Part shown: in pieces, positions 1 through 10,345 of the stretch
How the letters are laid out: the number at the start of each line of letters is the position of its first letter
Numbering within the stretch: the first letter of the stretch is position 1
DNA from: Ampelomyces quisqualis
Taxonomy: Eukaryota; Ascomycota; Dothideomycetes; Pleosporales; Phaeosphaeriaceae
Length of the DNA stretch: 64,000 bases
NCBI GenBank assembly: GCA_018398575.1
Contig: JAGTXZ010000018.1
Location: forward strand, 3,348,001-3,412,000
Direction of reading: 5' to 3'
Translations under genes and position numbers: made by a program
Notes under the pieces: generated by a model
Told to the model about the DNA's origin: nothing
What the model saw: the letters and a program-made list of their open reading frames with translations, nothing else
Database searches by the model: none

Positions 1-1080
1 AGCCTCTAGAGCTCTATAGTAATAGGCTATACGTTAAGGGACGCGATAAGACTAAATATAAGGAAGAGGTTAAAGATTCTAGTAAAGAGCTAGAGGCATA
101 CTACAAGACGCTGCCTAATAAATATAAAGATAAGGAGGATAAGGATTAGAGCAATAGCACCTAGAAGGGGTTCTCTAATAGTACTTGAAAGGGCTGTTTA
201 GACGCTAAGTAACATGTATAATTAAATCTACTGTATATTATTGCCTAATATAGTTAAGACTTAAAAATTTTGCTACTACTGTAAAACCTAATTTCTTAAT
301 TTCTAAAAGTTTGGCCCTACTATCTGCCCCCTAACTAGGAGAATAACGCCTCTAGCAGAACGCCTACCTCTCTTACTTAAAGTAACACTAAACTGTAGTT
401 TTGCTATTCTATTGTTACTGCAATTACTACCCTCTTTCTATAAGATATTGCTACTTTGTTATTACACTTTTTTATTACACATATAGACCCAAGCGACCCC
501 CCTTTACTCCTAGACAACCTATACCCTAATCTGCCTAAAATACTCTACAAATTTATACTTAACGCCCCCTAAATCCTTAAGTCTAGAATTAAGAGAATAG
601 TTACTATCCTTAAGTAGCTAATTTAAGATAATGCTACTATATGTGCTGCATAGGATGCCTAGTAGCAGAACACGTTATAGGCCTAAGACTCTAATAATTC
701 TAATCCTTAATAGGGTAGAGCCAAACGTTCTGCTATTATATAGACTTAATTTAGAGAAGGGGCCTATATTAAAAGCAGCAAACTACACATATATTGCCTA
801 AACTATAGGTATATACTTTAACACCTAACTAACAAGTATATAGGGACAAAACACCTTAGTAACTACCTTTAGTCTAATAGTTACAGAGAGGTTACAGAAT
901 CTATCTACATAAGGCAGCTACTTCTATTTGTTATACTATTACGTCTACAACCCCTGCGACTGTTTACTACCTAGCAATTTAAACTAGAAATTGTACAGGT
1001 ACTTCTTAATAGGAACTAGTCTTTTTAAACATTAGAGCAACTCTTATTTTGCTGCTTTGTAGAGTTTCTCTAGCCTAGCA
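1..1080. other. RIP-damaged sequence, family unresolved
   Basis: AT-rich and full of TAG/TAA, with TCA, TGA, TGG and CCA nearly absent. A Lys/Glu-rich stretch is readable on the + strand over about 60-150, but I cannot name it. The right part may be the N-terminal region of the hAT transposase that follows. No intact gene is visible. Confidence 0.5.
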
Positions 1081-3606
1081 CTACTATACCTAGCTAATAC
1101 AAGTTTACTCTTATGCTCTAGGAACAATACAAGCAGGTAACTAAAAACCTCCTTTCTAATCTTAGCAAGTTAACAAAAATCTTAATTGCCCTTAACGCCT
1201 GGTCTGTAGCTAACTACCTAAGCTTTTTGGCTATTAAAGCCTATTATATTAACACTAGTTAGCAGATAAGAGAGGTTCTATTAGATTTTGTGCCCTTACG
1301 TAGGCAGTACACTAGGGTTTCTATAGCATCTAATCTTATGTAGGTACTTAAAAACACAAAAACATTAAAACAATTACTAGCAGTTACCTGCAACAACGCT
1401 TTAAATAACAGTACTCTTAGCAGAAGCCTAGAAAGCAATCTTGCTAATAAGGAGGTTTCTTAGAACGCAAAGGAAAACACTATACTATACCTTACCTATA
1501 TTATTAACCTAGTAGTGCAGGACATAATAGCCTACCTAAGGCTAACAGCCTTGCCTAAGATTAAAGGGGCTTAGCAGCTGCAACGCTATTACGTTTACTA
1601 GATTAATAATAGCATATTAGTGCCTAACTCCTTGCGAAAGGTATGTTACACCCTTTATTATAATTCTTTATTACGCACTAAGCTCCCTTAGATCTAGGCA
1701 ATTTGTATTACTATTAATTTGTCTCCTTAACGTTTTAAACAATTCCTAAAGGTACAATCTAATATACTGCTAAAAAATTAACTCTGTGTAATTTAAGATG
1801 TTAAGACTAGGTAGAATTTAACCTATAATATGTGCAAGCGCGCCTGCTCCCTAGCTACTTATATTAACAAGTGGCTAGAGTAAGAGATTACACTTAATTA
1901 GGCCCTGTAAAGTAGCAGCAGTAATTTACAGAATAATAACGCAGTTGCAGACTTTAAGGACCTTAAAAGGCTTTGGCTAGCACCTGCTAAGTAGTTACAC
2001 CTTAGAGTAATAACACACATGCTAGCAAACTTTAAAACAGCTACTAACAGAATTAGTAAAAGCAACACACCTTAGGCTCTATACATCTAGTTAATGTATA
2101 ACTAACTTTTTAACTTCCTAGATTAAATAACAACTAAGCTATCTAACAAGGAGGATAAGACTAGCTATTACAAGGAGTAGCTAGCTGTAGTAAAGGCAGT
2201 AGTAGAGAAAGGCAAGAAGAAGTTGTTAAAGTATTATTTACGCACAGATAAGGAACAAGGATATCTTTATAATATTGCGACTGTCCTTAATCTATCCTAG
2301 AAGCTTACTGCATATAAGGTAGAGACTATATTTATTATACATGTTTATTACAGCGTACTGCTAATAACACCTAGGGTAATATATAGAGACTAGACTTTAA
2401 ACGTATATACTAGCGTTAGTTCCTAGACTATATTAATTGATACAAAAACAACCCTACAGTAATAAACAGAGACTGCACTCTAGTTTGTCCTTTGCAACCA
2501 CAGCGTCTACCTAAACACTAGTAGTTTAGAAGGCCTTTCTTCTAAATAACACAGTCTAGTAGGTTAAGCGCTAATATCTCTTATAAAACTAACGCAAGCA
2601 TTAGACTACTCTGTGTAAAAGCTCTCTACTACCTTAGCACTTCTTTAACTAGTAAGGAAGATAAAGAAGAGTTATTAAATATACTTGTCTAGTAGTAGGC
2701 TAATGTAGACACGTACTTACGCCTGGCCTAGATAGCTAAAGACGTACTAGCTGTACAGCTTGCAGAAGTTAAGGTTAAGCGCTTGTTTAATACTGCAAAA
2801 GACGTCCTAAGAGATTAACAGCACAGGCTTAGAGCAGAAATAATCTAGAAGATTATAGTTGTAAAATACGCAATTACTAAGGAGGACGTATAACTAAACT
2901 ATTCTATACTACAATTGCTAACTGCAGGATCTTAACACAGCGCTAAGAGTGTCTAGGATCTACTTAAGCTTCTAGGTTCTATTAATTTTGCTAGTCTAAC
3001 TAGCTCTAGAATCTAACGTTTTAAGAATTAAACAAGCAATAAGAAGCAGGAGAGTAATAGAGAAGATAACATTAGAGAATCTGCAACGCCTTTATATAGT
3101 GTACTACTCTAGACTTCTTAGTATAAGCAGCGTCTACAGAGGAAGAGATTAAGGCCTTCTTGTTTCTTAGACTAGCAAGTGTAATAAAAAAATGTAATAA
3201 ATAGTAGCTCTTAACTATCTAAAACAACCTTAGTTAAAAACTGTAATAAATATCTATAATAAGCAGATTATAAAGCTTATTAAATAGCTGCAAGATTAGA
3301 CTATTCCTGCAATAACCTTATTTTAGGATACACGCTAAAATATACTTATTTCTTTTGCCTTACTTTACTCCTAAGTAACATACTTGTTACAGGCGTTAGA
3401 TTAGAGGCGCTGCACAAGTATAACCCTATAGCAGGTACCCTAACTAAACCAATAACCTAACCTTAACACCCTAAGCTATATACCCTAACCTAAACCCTAC
3501 ACTAGCCTCTATATAACCTAAACCCTACCCTACCCCTCTTGTGCTTAACCTCAACCCAACCCCTACTTATAAGTAGGTACCCTGAACCTATTTACTAGCG
3601 TAGCTT
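1080..3606 (+). mobile_element. hAT-family DNA transposon relic (copy 1), RIP-damaged
   Basis: Reading through many TAG/TAA stops on the + strand gives a recognisable fungal hAT transposase. Around 1,229-1,290 there is an FLAIKAYYIN...REVLLDF stretch like the hAT catalytic core. At 1,377-1,410 an LAVTCNNALNN stretch corresponds to the hAT 'TCDNASNN' motif, its Asp changed to Asn. Near 1,480-1,545 an INLVVQDIIAYL stretch follows. At 2,741-2,870 the C-terminal dimerisation region is readable (DVLAVQ, then VKRLFNTAKDVL, then IVVKYAITKED). The 3' end is marked by an A/C-rich subterminal tract and the sequence CCTATTTACTAGCGTAGC (3,587-3,604), repeated inverted at other elements here. The 5' end was not located and may lie outside the window. 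It is a pseudogene; stops are mostly TAG at expected Trp positions. Confidence 0.75.
3420..3604 (+). repeat. hAT 3' subterminal CCTAA-rich tract and terminal inverted repeat
   Basis: Degenerate CCCTAACC/AACCCTAC units run up to CCTATTTACTAGCGTAGC. The tract resembles telomere repeat but is irregular. It recurs at 4,740-4,904 and, inverted or direct, in the short elements at 33,308-33,721 and 35,604-36,061. I read it as subterminal repeats of one hAT group. Confidence 0.6.
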
Positions 3607-3639
3607 TCTACGTATAAAGTAAGTTTTTTTTTATTATAT

Positions 3640-4904
3640 ATATTTATTACGTTGTTAACTGTTATACGTAAGAGAATAAGTAAAAATCTAATTTTAAACG
3701 CATATATTAGCATTAGTTCTTAGAGTATATAAGCTAATATAATAATTAACCTATATAACTCTATAAAGACTATACTCTAGTCTACTCTGCTTAGCCTTAC
3801 TAATTTCTTAAAAATTAGTAGTTTAGAAGGCCTTCTAAACTTATAGTATAGTTAAGTAGAGTAAGTTCTAAGTTGTATAAAGAACTAAACCTAGGTATTA
3901 GGCTAGCCTGTGCAGAGGCCCTCTGCTACCTAAGTACTCCTCTAACAACTAAGAATAAGAAGAGAAATCTAACAGGTATGCTAGCATAGTAGCAGGCTAA
4001 CGCAGAAACTTACCTACTTTTAGCCTAGGTAGTAATAGATGTGCTAGCTATTTAGCTTACAAAAGTTAAGGTAAAGTATTCTTTTAATACTATAAGAGAT
4101 ATTATAGAAGATTAAAGGTATAGACTTAATACTAAAACAATTTAAATAATTATAGTTATTAAATACGCAATTACGTGTAAGAACAACCTTTTTAGCTTAC
4201 TTAAACTATAATTACTAACTCTAACACATTAACTAAGCGCTAAAACAGTCTAGAACCTATATAAGATTTAGAGACTAGATTCTTGCTCTAGCTCTATTAA
4301 CACTAGAATAAGGCGCTTTGTAAATCTAACAAGTAATAAAGAGGATAGTAATAAGAGTAAAGGTAGTAATAGAATAGATTTTATAACCTCTTCTTTAAGT
4401 ACCTATTTAGAAACTCTTGTATATAACATACCTAAGTAGTAGCTATAAAGAAAGAGATTAAAGCTTTTACGCTACCTTAACTAGTTAGCGTAATAAAGAA
4501 TTATAATAAAAAAAAGCTTGCTAGCTAATTAAACACTACTAATTTTAAAAATTGTATTTCTATACTAAGATTTAGTTTTTATACACTAATTTAAATAGAT
4601 GTTACTTTAGTAATATCTCTAATTTTAAGATTATTTCTTTAGTAAGCTAATTTCTTTTACCTTACTATATACTAAAGTAACATACTATTTTAGAAGTTAT
4701 AGTAAAGAGTATTATATAAGTATAACTTAATAGTAGGTAGCTTAACTTAACTACAAACCTAACTTATACCTAGTACCTATGCAACCTAACTCTAACCTAT
4801 ACCTTAGCCTTACTATAACCTAACTTCTACTCTACCTTCTACGCTATTAACCTCTACTTACCTTCTACCTAAAGAAGAGTACTCTCTACCTATTTACTAG
4901 CGTA
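3640..4904 (+). mobile_element. hAT-family relic (copy 2), 3' part only
   Basis: Similar to the last third of copy 1. The stretch about 3,690-3,760 matches 2,395-2,470, and 4,070-4,175 again reads as a hAT dimerisation region (VKYSFNTIRDII...IIVIKYAIT). It ends in a CCTAA-rich tract and CCTATTTACTAGCGTA at 4,889-4,904, like copy 1. No N-terminal two thirds are present, so this is a truncated or internally deleted copy lying head-to-tail behind copy 1. RIP damage is as heavy as in copy 1. Confidence 0.65.
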
Positions 4905-4979
4905 CGCGTAACCTATAATAGTAGCTGTAAATAGTAAGTAATAGAAGCTAAGAGTAAACTAAAGTAGAAGGTAGCTAAC

Positions 4980-5335
4980 TACGTTACCTAAACAGCTAGG
5001 CTTTCTTAAGCTCTAAGTAAGAGGTAATAACGTAGGGTAAAGGCGTATAACCTGCAATAGTAGCTGCAGAGCTAGCTAGTAGCCTAGTGCGTAGATTGTG
5101 AAAATTGTAAGGATTATAGAGGTTGTAAGAGTAGTAGTAGGGATCGTAAGGACAGAAGCTGAGATTGCTAAGGCGGCTGAGGCGGCTGAGGTAGGCTGGA
5201 CTGAAGCCGCGCTAGTAGGGGCTTTGGAGCTTGAAGCTTATTGTGGCAGAGCTTGGCGGCGGGGTAGCTCTTGCAGGCTGCAGTCAAATTACGGCGCCGA
5301 TCATGCAGGGGTCATCCGTGCCAAGCCGGATTTTA
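4980..5335 (+). repeat. Repeat A, copy 1, spanning the RIP boundary
   Basis: Positions 4,984-5,030 are a C-to-T/G-to-A version of the sequence at about 10,230-10,262 and 16,467-16,497 (the 'CCCAAACAGCCAGGCTTTCT' stretch reads here as cctaaacagctaggctttct). From about 5,095 the same copy continues in undamaged form (GTAAGG, TTGGAGCTTGAAGCTT at 5,224-5,239) matching 9,833-9,900 and 16,650-16,665. The 80-codon open frame at 5,098-5,340 lies inside this repeat and is not supported as a gene. Confidence 0.65.
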
Positions 5336-5764
5336 GTTAGTTGACCCAGCGATCGTCGTCGCCCCAGCTGGACGCGCGCGGTTTGAGCATTACCACAGTA
5401 CCAACTTCGAGTCGCATATCAGGCTATCGGCCTCATCGAGTGATAATGTAGGTGCTCCTCCATAGGTGAAACATTGTTCGTGTCTGGAGGCAATCTTATT
5501 AACTTTTTGCAGCTATCAGCCTACAGCAGAACGACGACCGCCACCGCCGTCAACGGAGCGCCTCCACCGGCCAGCGACCTCTAACTCCTAATCGAATAAC
5601 CTTTGAACTCGACTTCATCGTTCGTCAACACGTTAACACCTCCACGCCGTCACCAAGCCTACCATCGACCTTTACATAGCGCGCTGCCAAGTCAACATTG
5701 CGTCTACAATCTACACACGAACGTTGTGTCGGAGCTGGCGATAGCGCGGAATCACACAGTTAAG
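5336..5764. other. Intergenic, no gene recognised
   Basis: GC-normal sequence between repeat A and the kinase-like reading frame. A frame opens upstream at 5,603 in phase with the kinase-like frame, but its first 54 codons look unlike any kinase N-terminus and may be leader sequence. Confidence 0.4.
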
Positions 5765-6600
5765 ATGGGATCCATGAATGACCCGAAGCGTGTCGTTCTT
5801 CGCTTTCACGTTCAATACGAACTTCAGGAAGCAGCTATAAACGAACGATTTTTTGCGCTACATGGCCATGATCATCTGAAGAACGATGTATTCTCCCATC
5901 TGCTGGCGCCCAACGAATCTTCCAAGATGTATATCGTCCTGGACATCAACTCCAAATCGCACCCAACTATCGATAACAACAAGATCGAATACGAGGTATT
6001 CAATGTCAAAAAGAACCCCGATTTGTATGTAGGAATATCTCTCGACGAAGGTGAAACAATACGACAATAGACGCTTCTCTACGTTGGCGATTGGCCAAGC
6101 AAGCAGCTGAGGCGATAACACATATACACAAGAACAGTGTTATCCACTCAGATCTGCGCCCTAAAAACTTCCTCATGCACAATTCAGGTGAGCGATTGGC
6201 CGATGGGTTAATATTACTTAATCTGTAGCTTTGCGACTTTGGCAGCTTAACGTGCGAGGTACCTAAACTGGACAGAGGGCATATGCTGGATACACCGTTC
6301 TTTAACCCGCGAATCACGTCCTGGGAGTCGAAGCTAACTACTACTATTTTCAGCTTAGGATCCATCATTTATGTTATCATAACTGGGTACTAGCCTTTTA
6401 GAACTAGCTCACCTCCCTGTACTGCAAAAGACATGGATGTCTATTAGGATGAAGTGGACGAACTATTCAAGAAGGGCGCTTTCCCAGACGTATCTGAACT
6501 GCAGGGTAGAGATGTGGTCAGGGGCTGCTGGGAGTACCAATGCACAAGTGCCGCAGAAGTGCTGAATGATCTGAGCACCAGAAATCGAGACTAGCACATA
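5765..6600 (+). pseudogene. Protein-kinase-like gene, broken
   Basis: The first part (ATG at 5,765) reads RVVLRFHVQYELQEAAINER, resembling the start of a family of fungal Ser/Thr-kinase-like proteins. After a frame change near 6,050-6,070 the frame gives SLRWRLAKQAAEAITHIH and then VIHSDLRPKNFL at about 6,140-6,175, which is the catalytic loop (HxDLRPxN). An intron-like GTGAGC...CTGTAG lies at 6,188-6,228, followed by LCDFGS (the DFG motif) and an APE-like region. Further down, IFSLGSIIYVIITG reads as helix F, and DELFKKGAFPDVSEL and GCWEYQCTSAAEVL as the C-lobe end. Stops inside the frame are TAG where family members have Trp (e.g. GY*PF). The exon-1/exon-2 register across the intron does not work cleanly. 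I infer a dead copy with mild RIP-type damage; the ATP-binding Lys region is not clear. Confidence 0.7.
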
Positions 6601-7251
6601 GCAAGACGTATACTTAAGGCCAGATGTTCAACGATTGATAATGTAACCTAGCTTAACTCCCTAGTTTCTGTAAGGCTGAACGAAGAAGATCGTACTTGGC
6701 GTCTCATCCAGGAAACCTCTGGATCAGCCTAAATCGCGTTTCTAGGAGCATATAATAGGCGCTACTGGAAAATAACAAATGTTATTGTCGCGTTCGCGCC
6801 TCGTTTGGTACCAGTAGTGTGGCGGGACACCTCTACTACAGCTCTACCACTAAGCCTGCATCACCGCTCGTCTCCCAGTTCTAGCTGTGACTTGCCCAAA
6901 CGGTCTAACGATATAGCCAGCTGCCGGCATTATTAGAACTCTAAGACTACGGACGGCCCGACGCGCCCAAGGGACGGGGTCTACCATGACAGATCTGTGA
7001 TCTAGCTGCCGCCTTTCATTCAATAACATGTGACGGCATAGCAATTATTTGCTCTGAACCAATGCATCATGTTACACAAACAGCCCCACATTTCGCGCTT
7101 GTTGTGGCACAGTAACAAGGCAGCTACACTTATATCGTTCTACCCCGCCGGCTGTCCTGCAAACTATCCTCAACTACTCTTGAGAATTCATAAATTCACC
7201 ACTTGTTGTAGATCCAACCTCAACACCCCAGCTGTTGAGGACGAGCTTAGC
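6601..7251. other. Intergenic, no gene recognised
   Basis: GC-normal. Short open frames exist on both strands (for example - strand 6,850-7,044) but none has a recognisable motif. Probably includes the promoter and 5' leader of the zinc-finger gene. Confidence 0.4.
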
Positions 7252-8318
7252 ATGGATTCTAATAACAAGTGCGAGACGTGTGATCGCGACTTTAGCAGCC
7301 GGCAGGCAGCCATCCAGCACATGGTCGACACGGGACACCGGGAGCCTCAGTTCGAATGCAAGACCTGCGATAAGAGATTCAACACCCAACGCTCGGCAGA
7401 TCAGCACATGGACAACACGGGACACCGGGAGCCTAAGTTCGAATGCGAGACCTGCGATAAGAGATTCAACACCCAACGCTCGGCAGATCAGCACATGGAC
7501 AACACGGGACACCGGGAGCCTAAGTTCGAATGCGAGACCTGCGATAAGAGATTCAACACCCAACGCTCGGCAGATCAGCACATGGACAACACGGGACACC
7601 GGGAGCCTCAGTTCGAGTGCGAGACCTGTGATAAGAGATTCCATTCCCAAATGTCTGTTAATCAGCATATGGACGCTCTAAATCACCACAAGCAACACCA
7701 CTGCCACGACTGTAAAAAAGCATTTCTAAGTAAGAATGCCTTAGAGATGGTATGTTTTTCATGCGTTCCTTGTCTCTCAGGTTTGGAAATGTTACTAACT
7801 ATCATAAGCACCTCAACTCGAGCACTCACCGCGGCAAGAACGTTGCGTACCCGAATCAAGTGACCATTTGTTTTCAAATGTACCCTTGTCTCCATCAAAG
7901 CGTTGTGAACGCACTGGCTGCGTGCACGACTCCGATCCAGTTTCACAACAACAATACCAACGAAGGCTCCACCAATACATACTCAACCTACGTCATGGGT
8001 GTTTTCACGTGCGACAATGATGCCTGTGCTAGAGGTGCTTGGCTTAGTGGGAAGATTACCATATTGATCAGGGAATATCCGGGCAATAGGTATAACGCAG
8101 TAGTCTACAGTCAAGGTTGCATGCGCTGCAAGAAGCTGGGCAGGTTGGAAATGGACGAGAAATCGTACATCGATCGAGTTGCATACAGACTGATGAAATG
8201 GGCGGGTGTTGAGGTGGAACGACCAGTCTATGAGGAGAAAAGAACAGAGCCACATCAAGAATACCTATGCGAAGGCTGTAAGCGAGGCATTTGTAGGGAG
8301 GCGAACAAACAGAACTGA
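7252..8318 (+). CDS. C2H2 zinc-finger / 3CxxC zinc-binding protein, two exons
   Basis: Join of 7,252-7,749 and 7,809-8,318, about 335 residues. The 59-nt intron has GTATGT, a TTACTAAC branch site and a TCATAAG acceptor. Splicing restores the last finger exactly: C-x2-C...NALEM joins HLNSSTH. Residues 1-180 hold six CxxC...H-x5-H fingers of the U1/matrin-like spacing, linked by HREP-F/Y-type linkers; fingers 2-4 are near-identical. Residues about 225-335 are a zf-3CxxC-type domain: FTCDNDAC, W-SGKI, YNAVVYSQGCMRC, and a final EYLCEGCKRGIC. Nucleic-acid binding is the likely role; no substrate can be named. An upstream in-frame ATG at 7,069 would add 61 residues without finger motifs, so I prefer 7,252. 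Intact as spliced. Confidence 0.8.
7351..7698 (+). repeat. 87-bp tandem repeat coding for zinc fingers, 4 units
   Basis: Units start at 7,351, 7,438, 7,525 and 7,612, each 87 bp (29 codons: one finger plus linker). The second and third units appear identical at the DNA level; the first differs at a couple of bases and the fourth has diverged in its second half. The repeats keep other frames open on both strands, which explains long but spurious overlapping ORFs here. Confidence 0.9.
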
Positions 8319-8384
8319 GGAATGTGTGGGTCGTGAGGATGGTGGCGGGGATCGTGAGGACAGAAGCTGAGGCGGGTGAGGTGG
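8319..8384 (+). repeat. Repeat A, copy 2, left fragment
   Basis: The GTGAGGATGG...ATCGTGAGGACAGAAGCTGAGG stretch matches 5,098-5,175. It is cut off by the Tc1/mariner element and appears to resume at 9,827. Confidence 0.6.
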
Positions 8385-9826
8385 CACGCTGGCGCAAAAA
8401 AACCCCGCACACCCAAATGCCTTGGCGAACCCCAACACCAGCTAATTTACTATACAATGGAGGTTTGCAGCCACATCACAACGTCAATATGAGCCAATAT
8501 CGTGATCTGATTGATGAGGCTGTTGGCCCGTGTGTAGATAGCTATACAGGAGTATTTTTTGGTGTTGCAGAGCCACTTTGTAGCCATTTTAAACGCGCCA
8601 AACGCTTCACCACCCAGTTATTTGACCATCCATATCAATGCAGTCTTGCAGCCTCTGTGGCATAGACTTAACACGCTCATTAATGAAGCTTTGAGTAACC
8701 TTCTCCTACCTCTTAAGCGCTAGCTCTCTGGTGTCATTTTCATCCCAATAAGGGAACTTCTTAACGTACTGTTTAGGTGGCTGCCAGCAGTTCTCAATTG
8801 GAGAAAGGTTAGGGCTTAAATAACAGTTAAAGTAGTACTTTAGCTTGTTCTCCTCCTTCTACTTTCTTACAATGTTGTTTTTGCCTGGGCTGTAGCCAGA
8901 ATCTCTATCCTCCTCAAGAACAAAGCAGTCTCTACGCTTAAGCTATAGCTTTACAACAGGCTTAAGGATTTTGTTAATATACCTACGCTGCGTTATCTTT
9001 CTATTAGTGTTACTTGAGATGTTGTAGAAGGTAAGGTTACTCTTGAAGTTGTAGCCAATAGCCGCCTATGCGTGTACTCTCTTTATCTCCTTTTGGCAGT
9101 TATCTTTCTTATCTCTCTGTTGTATACAGTCGCTGCAGTAGCGTTCTCTAGGTTTCCTAATAATATAGATGCTGCCTTGAGGTCCAATTGCCTAATAAAC
9201 TTCATCTGAGAACCTAACATAAAGCCAGTCTTCTACATTAGGATAGCGTTCTCTTATAACTGTAGACCACTCCTTTCTTGACTTGGCTGTAGAGTTGTTG
9301 CACTATTTCTTCTGGCATGCTATACACTTAGAATAGCTTATAGAATTGCCTATTGCATGGGCTATTGTACGGCTATCTAAGCCCTCTAGTCCCACTTCAA
9401 ATGCTAGCTTATTCCAGAAGAGCTTTTGTGCCTCAAAGCCCTCCTCTTTGATAAGTCTTTCCATCTCTTTTAGGTGCCAATTTGAGATCTTACAAGGTCT
9501 CCTACGGTGCTCTTTATTATTAGATTGATGGTAACGTCTATCTACAGAAGCGTCTGAAATCATAGCCTATCCCTGGCGGTGTAAGACCTGGAAGTAATTG
9601 AACACGTCTTGCTTAAAATGTGGTATGTTTTTGGCCTCCAAGTACTCTAAAGTACTGCGCACCTTGGATTTCTTTGGTGTATCATGCTGGGCATGATTGT
9701 TCCAGTCAGCCATTACAATAACAAATTTATTTGGGCTCAAAAGAATAGGTGGTTGTGGTGTTGTGGGTGTGAACGTTCATTTTTTAGCGTTGTTCTGGGT
9801 GTGCGGGGTTTTTTTGCGCCCGCGTG
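8385..9826 (-). mobile_element. Tc1/mariner-type DNA transposon with 31-bp TIRs
   Basis: Left end 8,385-8,415 and right end 9,796-9,826 are inverted repeats matching at 30 of 31 positions (core GCGCAAAAAAACCCCGCACA). Between them lies one transposase frame on the - strand. The element sits inside a copy of repeat A: flanks at 8,319-8,384 and 9,827-9,945 are collinear with 5,098-5,300. No clean TA duplication is seen next to the TIRs as written, so the true tips may be a few bases off. Confidence 0.85.
8607..9713 (-). pseudogene. Tc1/mariner-like (DDE_3) transposase, nonsense-mutated
   Basis: 369 codons in a single frame from ATG (9,711-9,713) to TGA (8,607-8,609), without frameshifts. Recognisable parts include a HTH region (RPCKISNWHLKEMERLI), then DWLYVRFSDEVY at the first catalytic Asp. 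KRVHA-AAIGYNFKSNLTFY follows, then the DxD-like VLEEDRDSGY, the SPNLSPIENCW end with the Glu still present, and a C-terminal FINERVKSMPQRLQ. In related fungal elements the last motif is SPDLSPIENCW, so Asp became Asn. I count seven internal stops, all TAG, all at places where Trp is expected or plausible. This is the footprint of G-to-A change in TGG. Non-functional, but could be a source of homologous RIP partners. Confidence 0.85.
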
Positions 9827-9950
9827 GGTGGGTTGGAGCTTGAAGCTTATTGTGGTAGAGCTTGGCGGCGGGGTAGCTCCTGCAGGCTGCAATCTACGGC
9901 ACCGATCATGCAGGCGCCGCCAACAGCTCAAACTCACCAACTTTCCCCTC
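9827..9950 (+). repeat. Repeat A, copy 2, right fragment
   Basis: TTGGAGCTTGAAGCTTATTG and the following GCTTGGCGGCGGGGTAGCTC, then GATCATGCAGG, match 5,224-5,315 with few changes. Together with 8,319-8,384 it forms one repeat A copy split by the Tc1/mariner insertion. Confidence 0.7.
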
Positions 9951-10179
9951 TATAAAGTAGCTTAAGTGTTAAATCACACTGTGTAGTCAATAGGGCTAAC
10001 TTCACACGCGCGTGGCTCAGCCGGAACCCGAAGAGAAGACGATACTGAATCTGTATTTGCGTCTCTACAAACCGCTCCTTCGCTTGCCGCCTGGATATGC
10101 CCGATTGCGACGGCATGTTGAGGACGATTGGCGGCGGCAGGGGAGGAGAGACAGCGCCCGCATAAAGTGGCTCCGCAAA
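9951..10179. other. Intergenic, no gene recognised
   Basis: GC-rich sequence between repeat A fragments. Open frames on both strands run through here, but they cross into repeat sequence and show no motif. Confidence 0.35.
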
Positions 10180-10345
10180 CAGGGCGCCGTGGAGGTTGAG
10201 GGCAAACCGAGGCAGGAGACGGCCAACTGCGTCGCCCAAACAGCCAGGCTTTCTCAAGCTCCGGGCGGGGAGGTGCGCAATCTGCGACAGCAGCCGCAGA
10301 ACCAGCCAACGGCCTGCTGCATGGGCTTGAGGAGTGGGAGATGAA
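10180..10345 (+). repeat. Repeat A, copy 3, central segment
   Basis: GGAGGTTGAGGGCAAACCGA through the CCCAAACAGCCAGGCTTTCT stretch to GAGTGGGAGATGAAAG is collinear with 16,427-16,615. Both copies read as weak open frames, probably because the repeat is GC-rich. Confidence 0.65.

Noticed and set aside
3420..3600. Telomere repeat tract (CCCTAA-like)
   Set aside because: Units are irregular, and the same tract occurs inverted in MITEs and at hAT ends; it is a transposon subterminal feature, not a telomere.
5098..5340. 80-codon open frame on +
   Set aside because: Lies in repeat A, low-complexity Val/Ala/Glu-rich, and the same DNA in other copies is not open in this frame.
7174..7681. Long open frames on - (164 codons) and in a second + frame (148 codons)
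   Set aside because: Shadows of the 87-bp tandem repeat of the zinc-finger exon; periodic DNA keeps all frames open.
10012..10344. 110-codon frame on + and overlapping frames on -
   Set aside because: Crosses into repeat A copy 3; no motif and several frames on both strands are equally open because of high GC.
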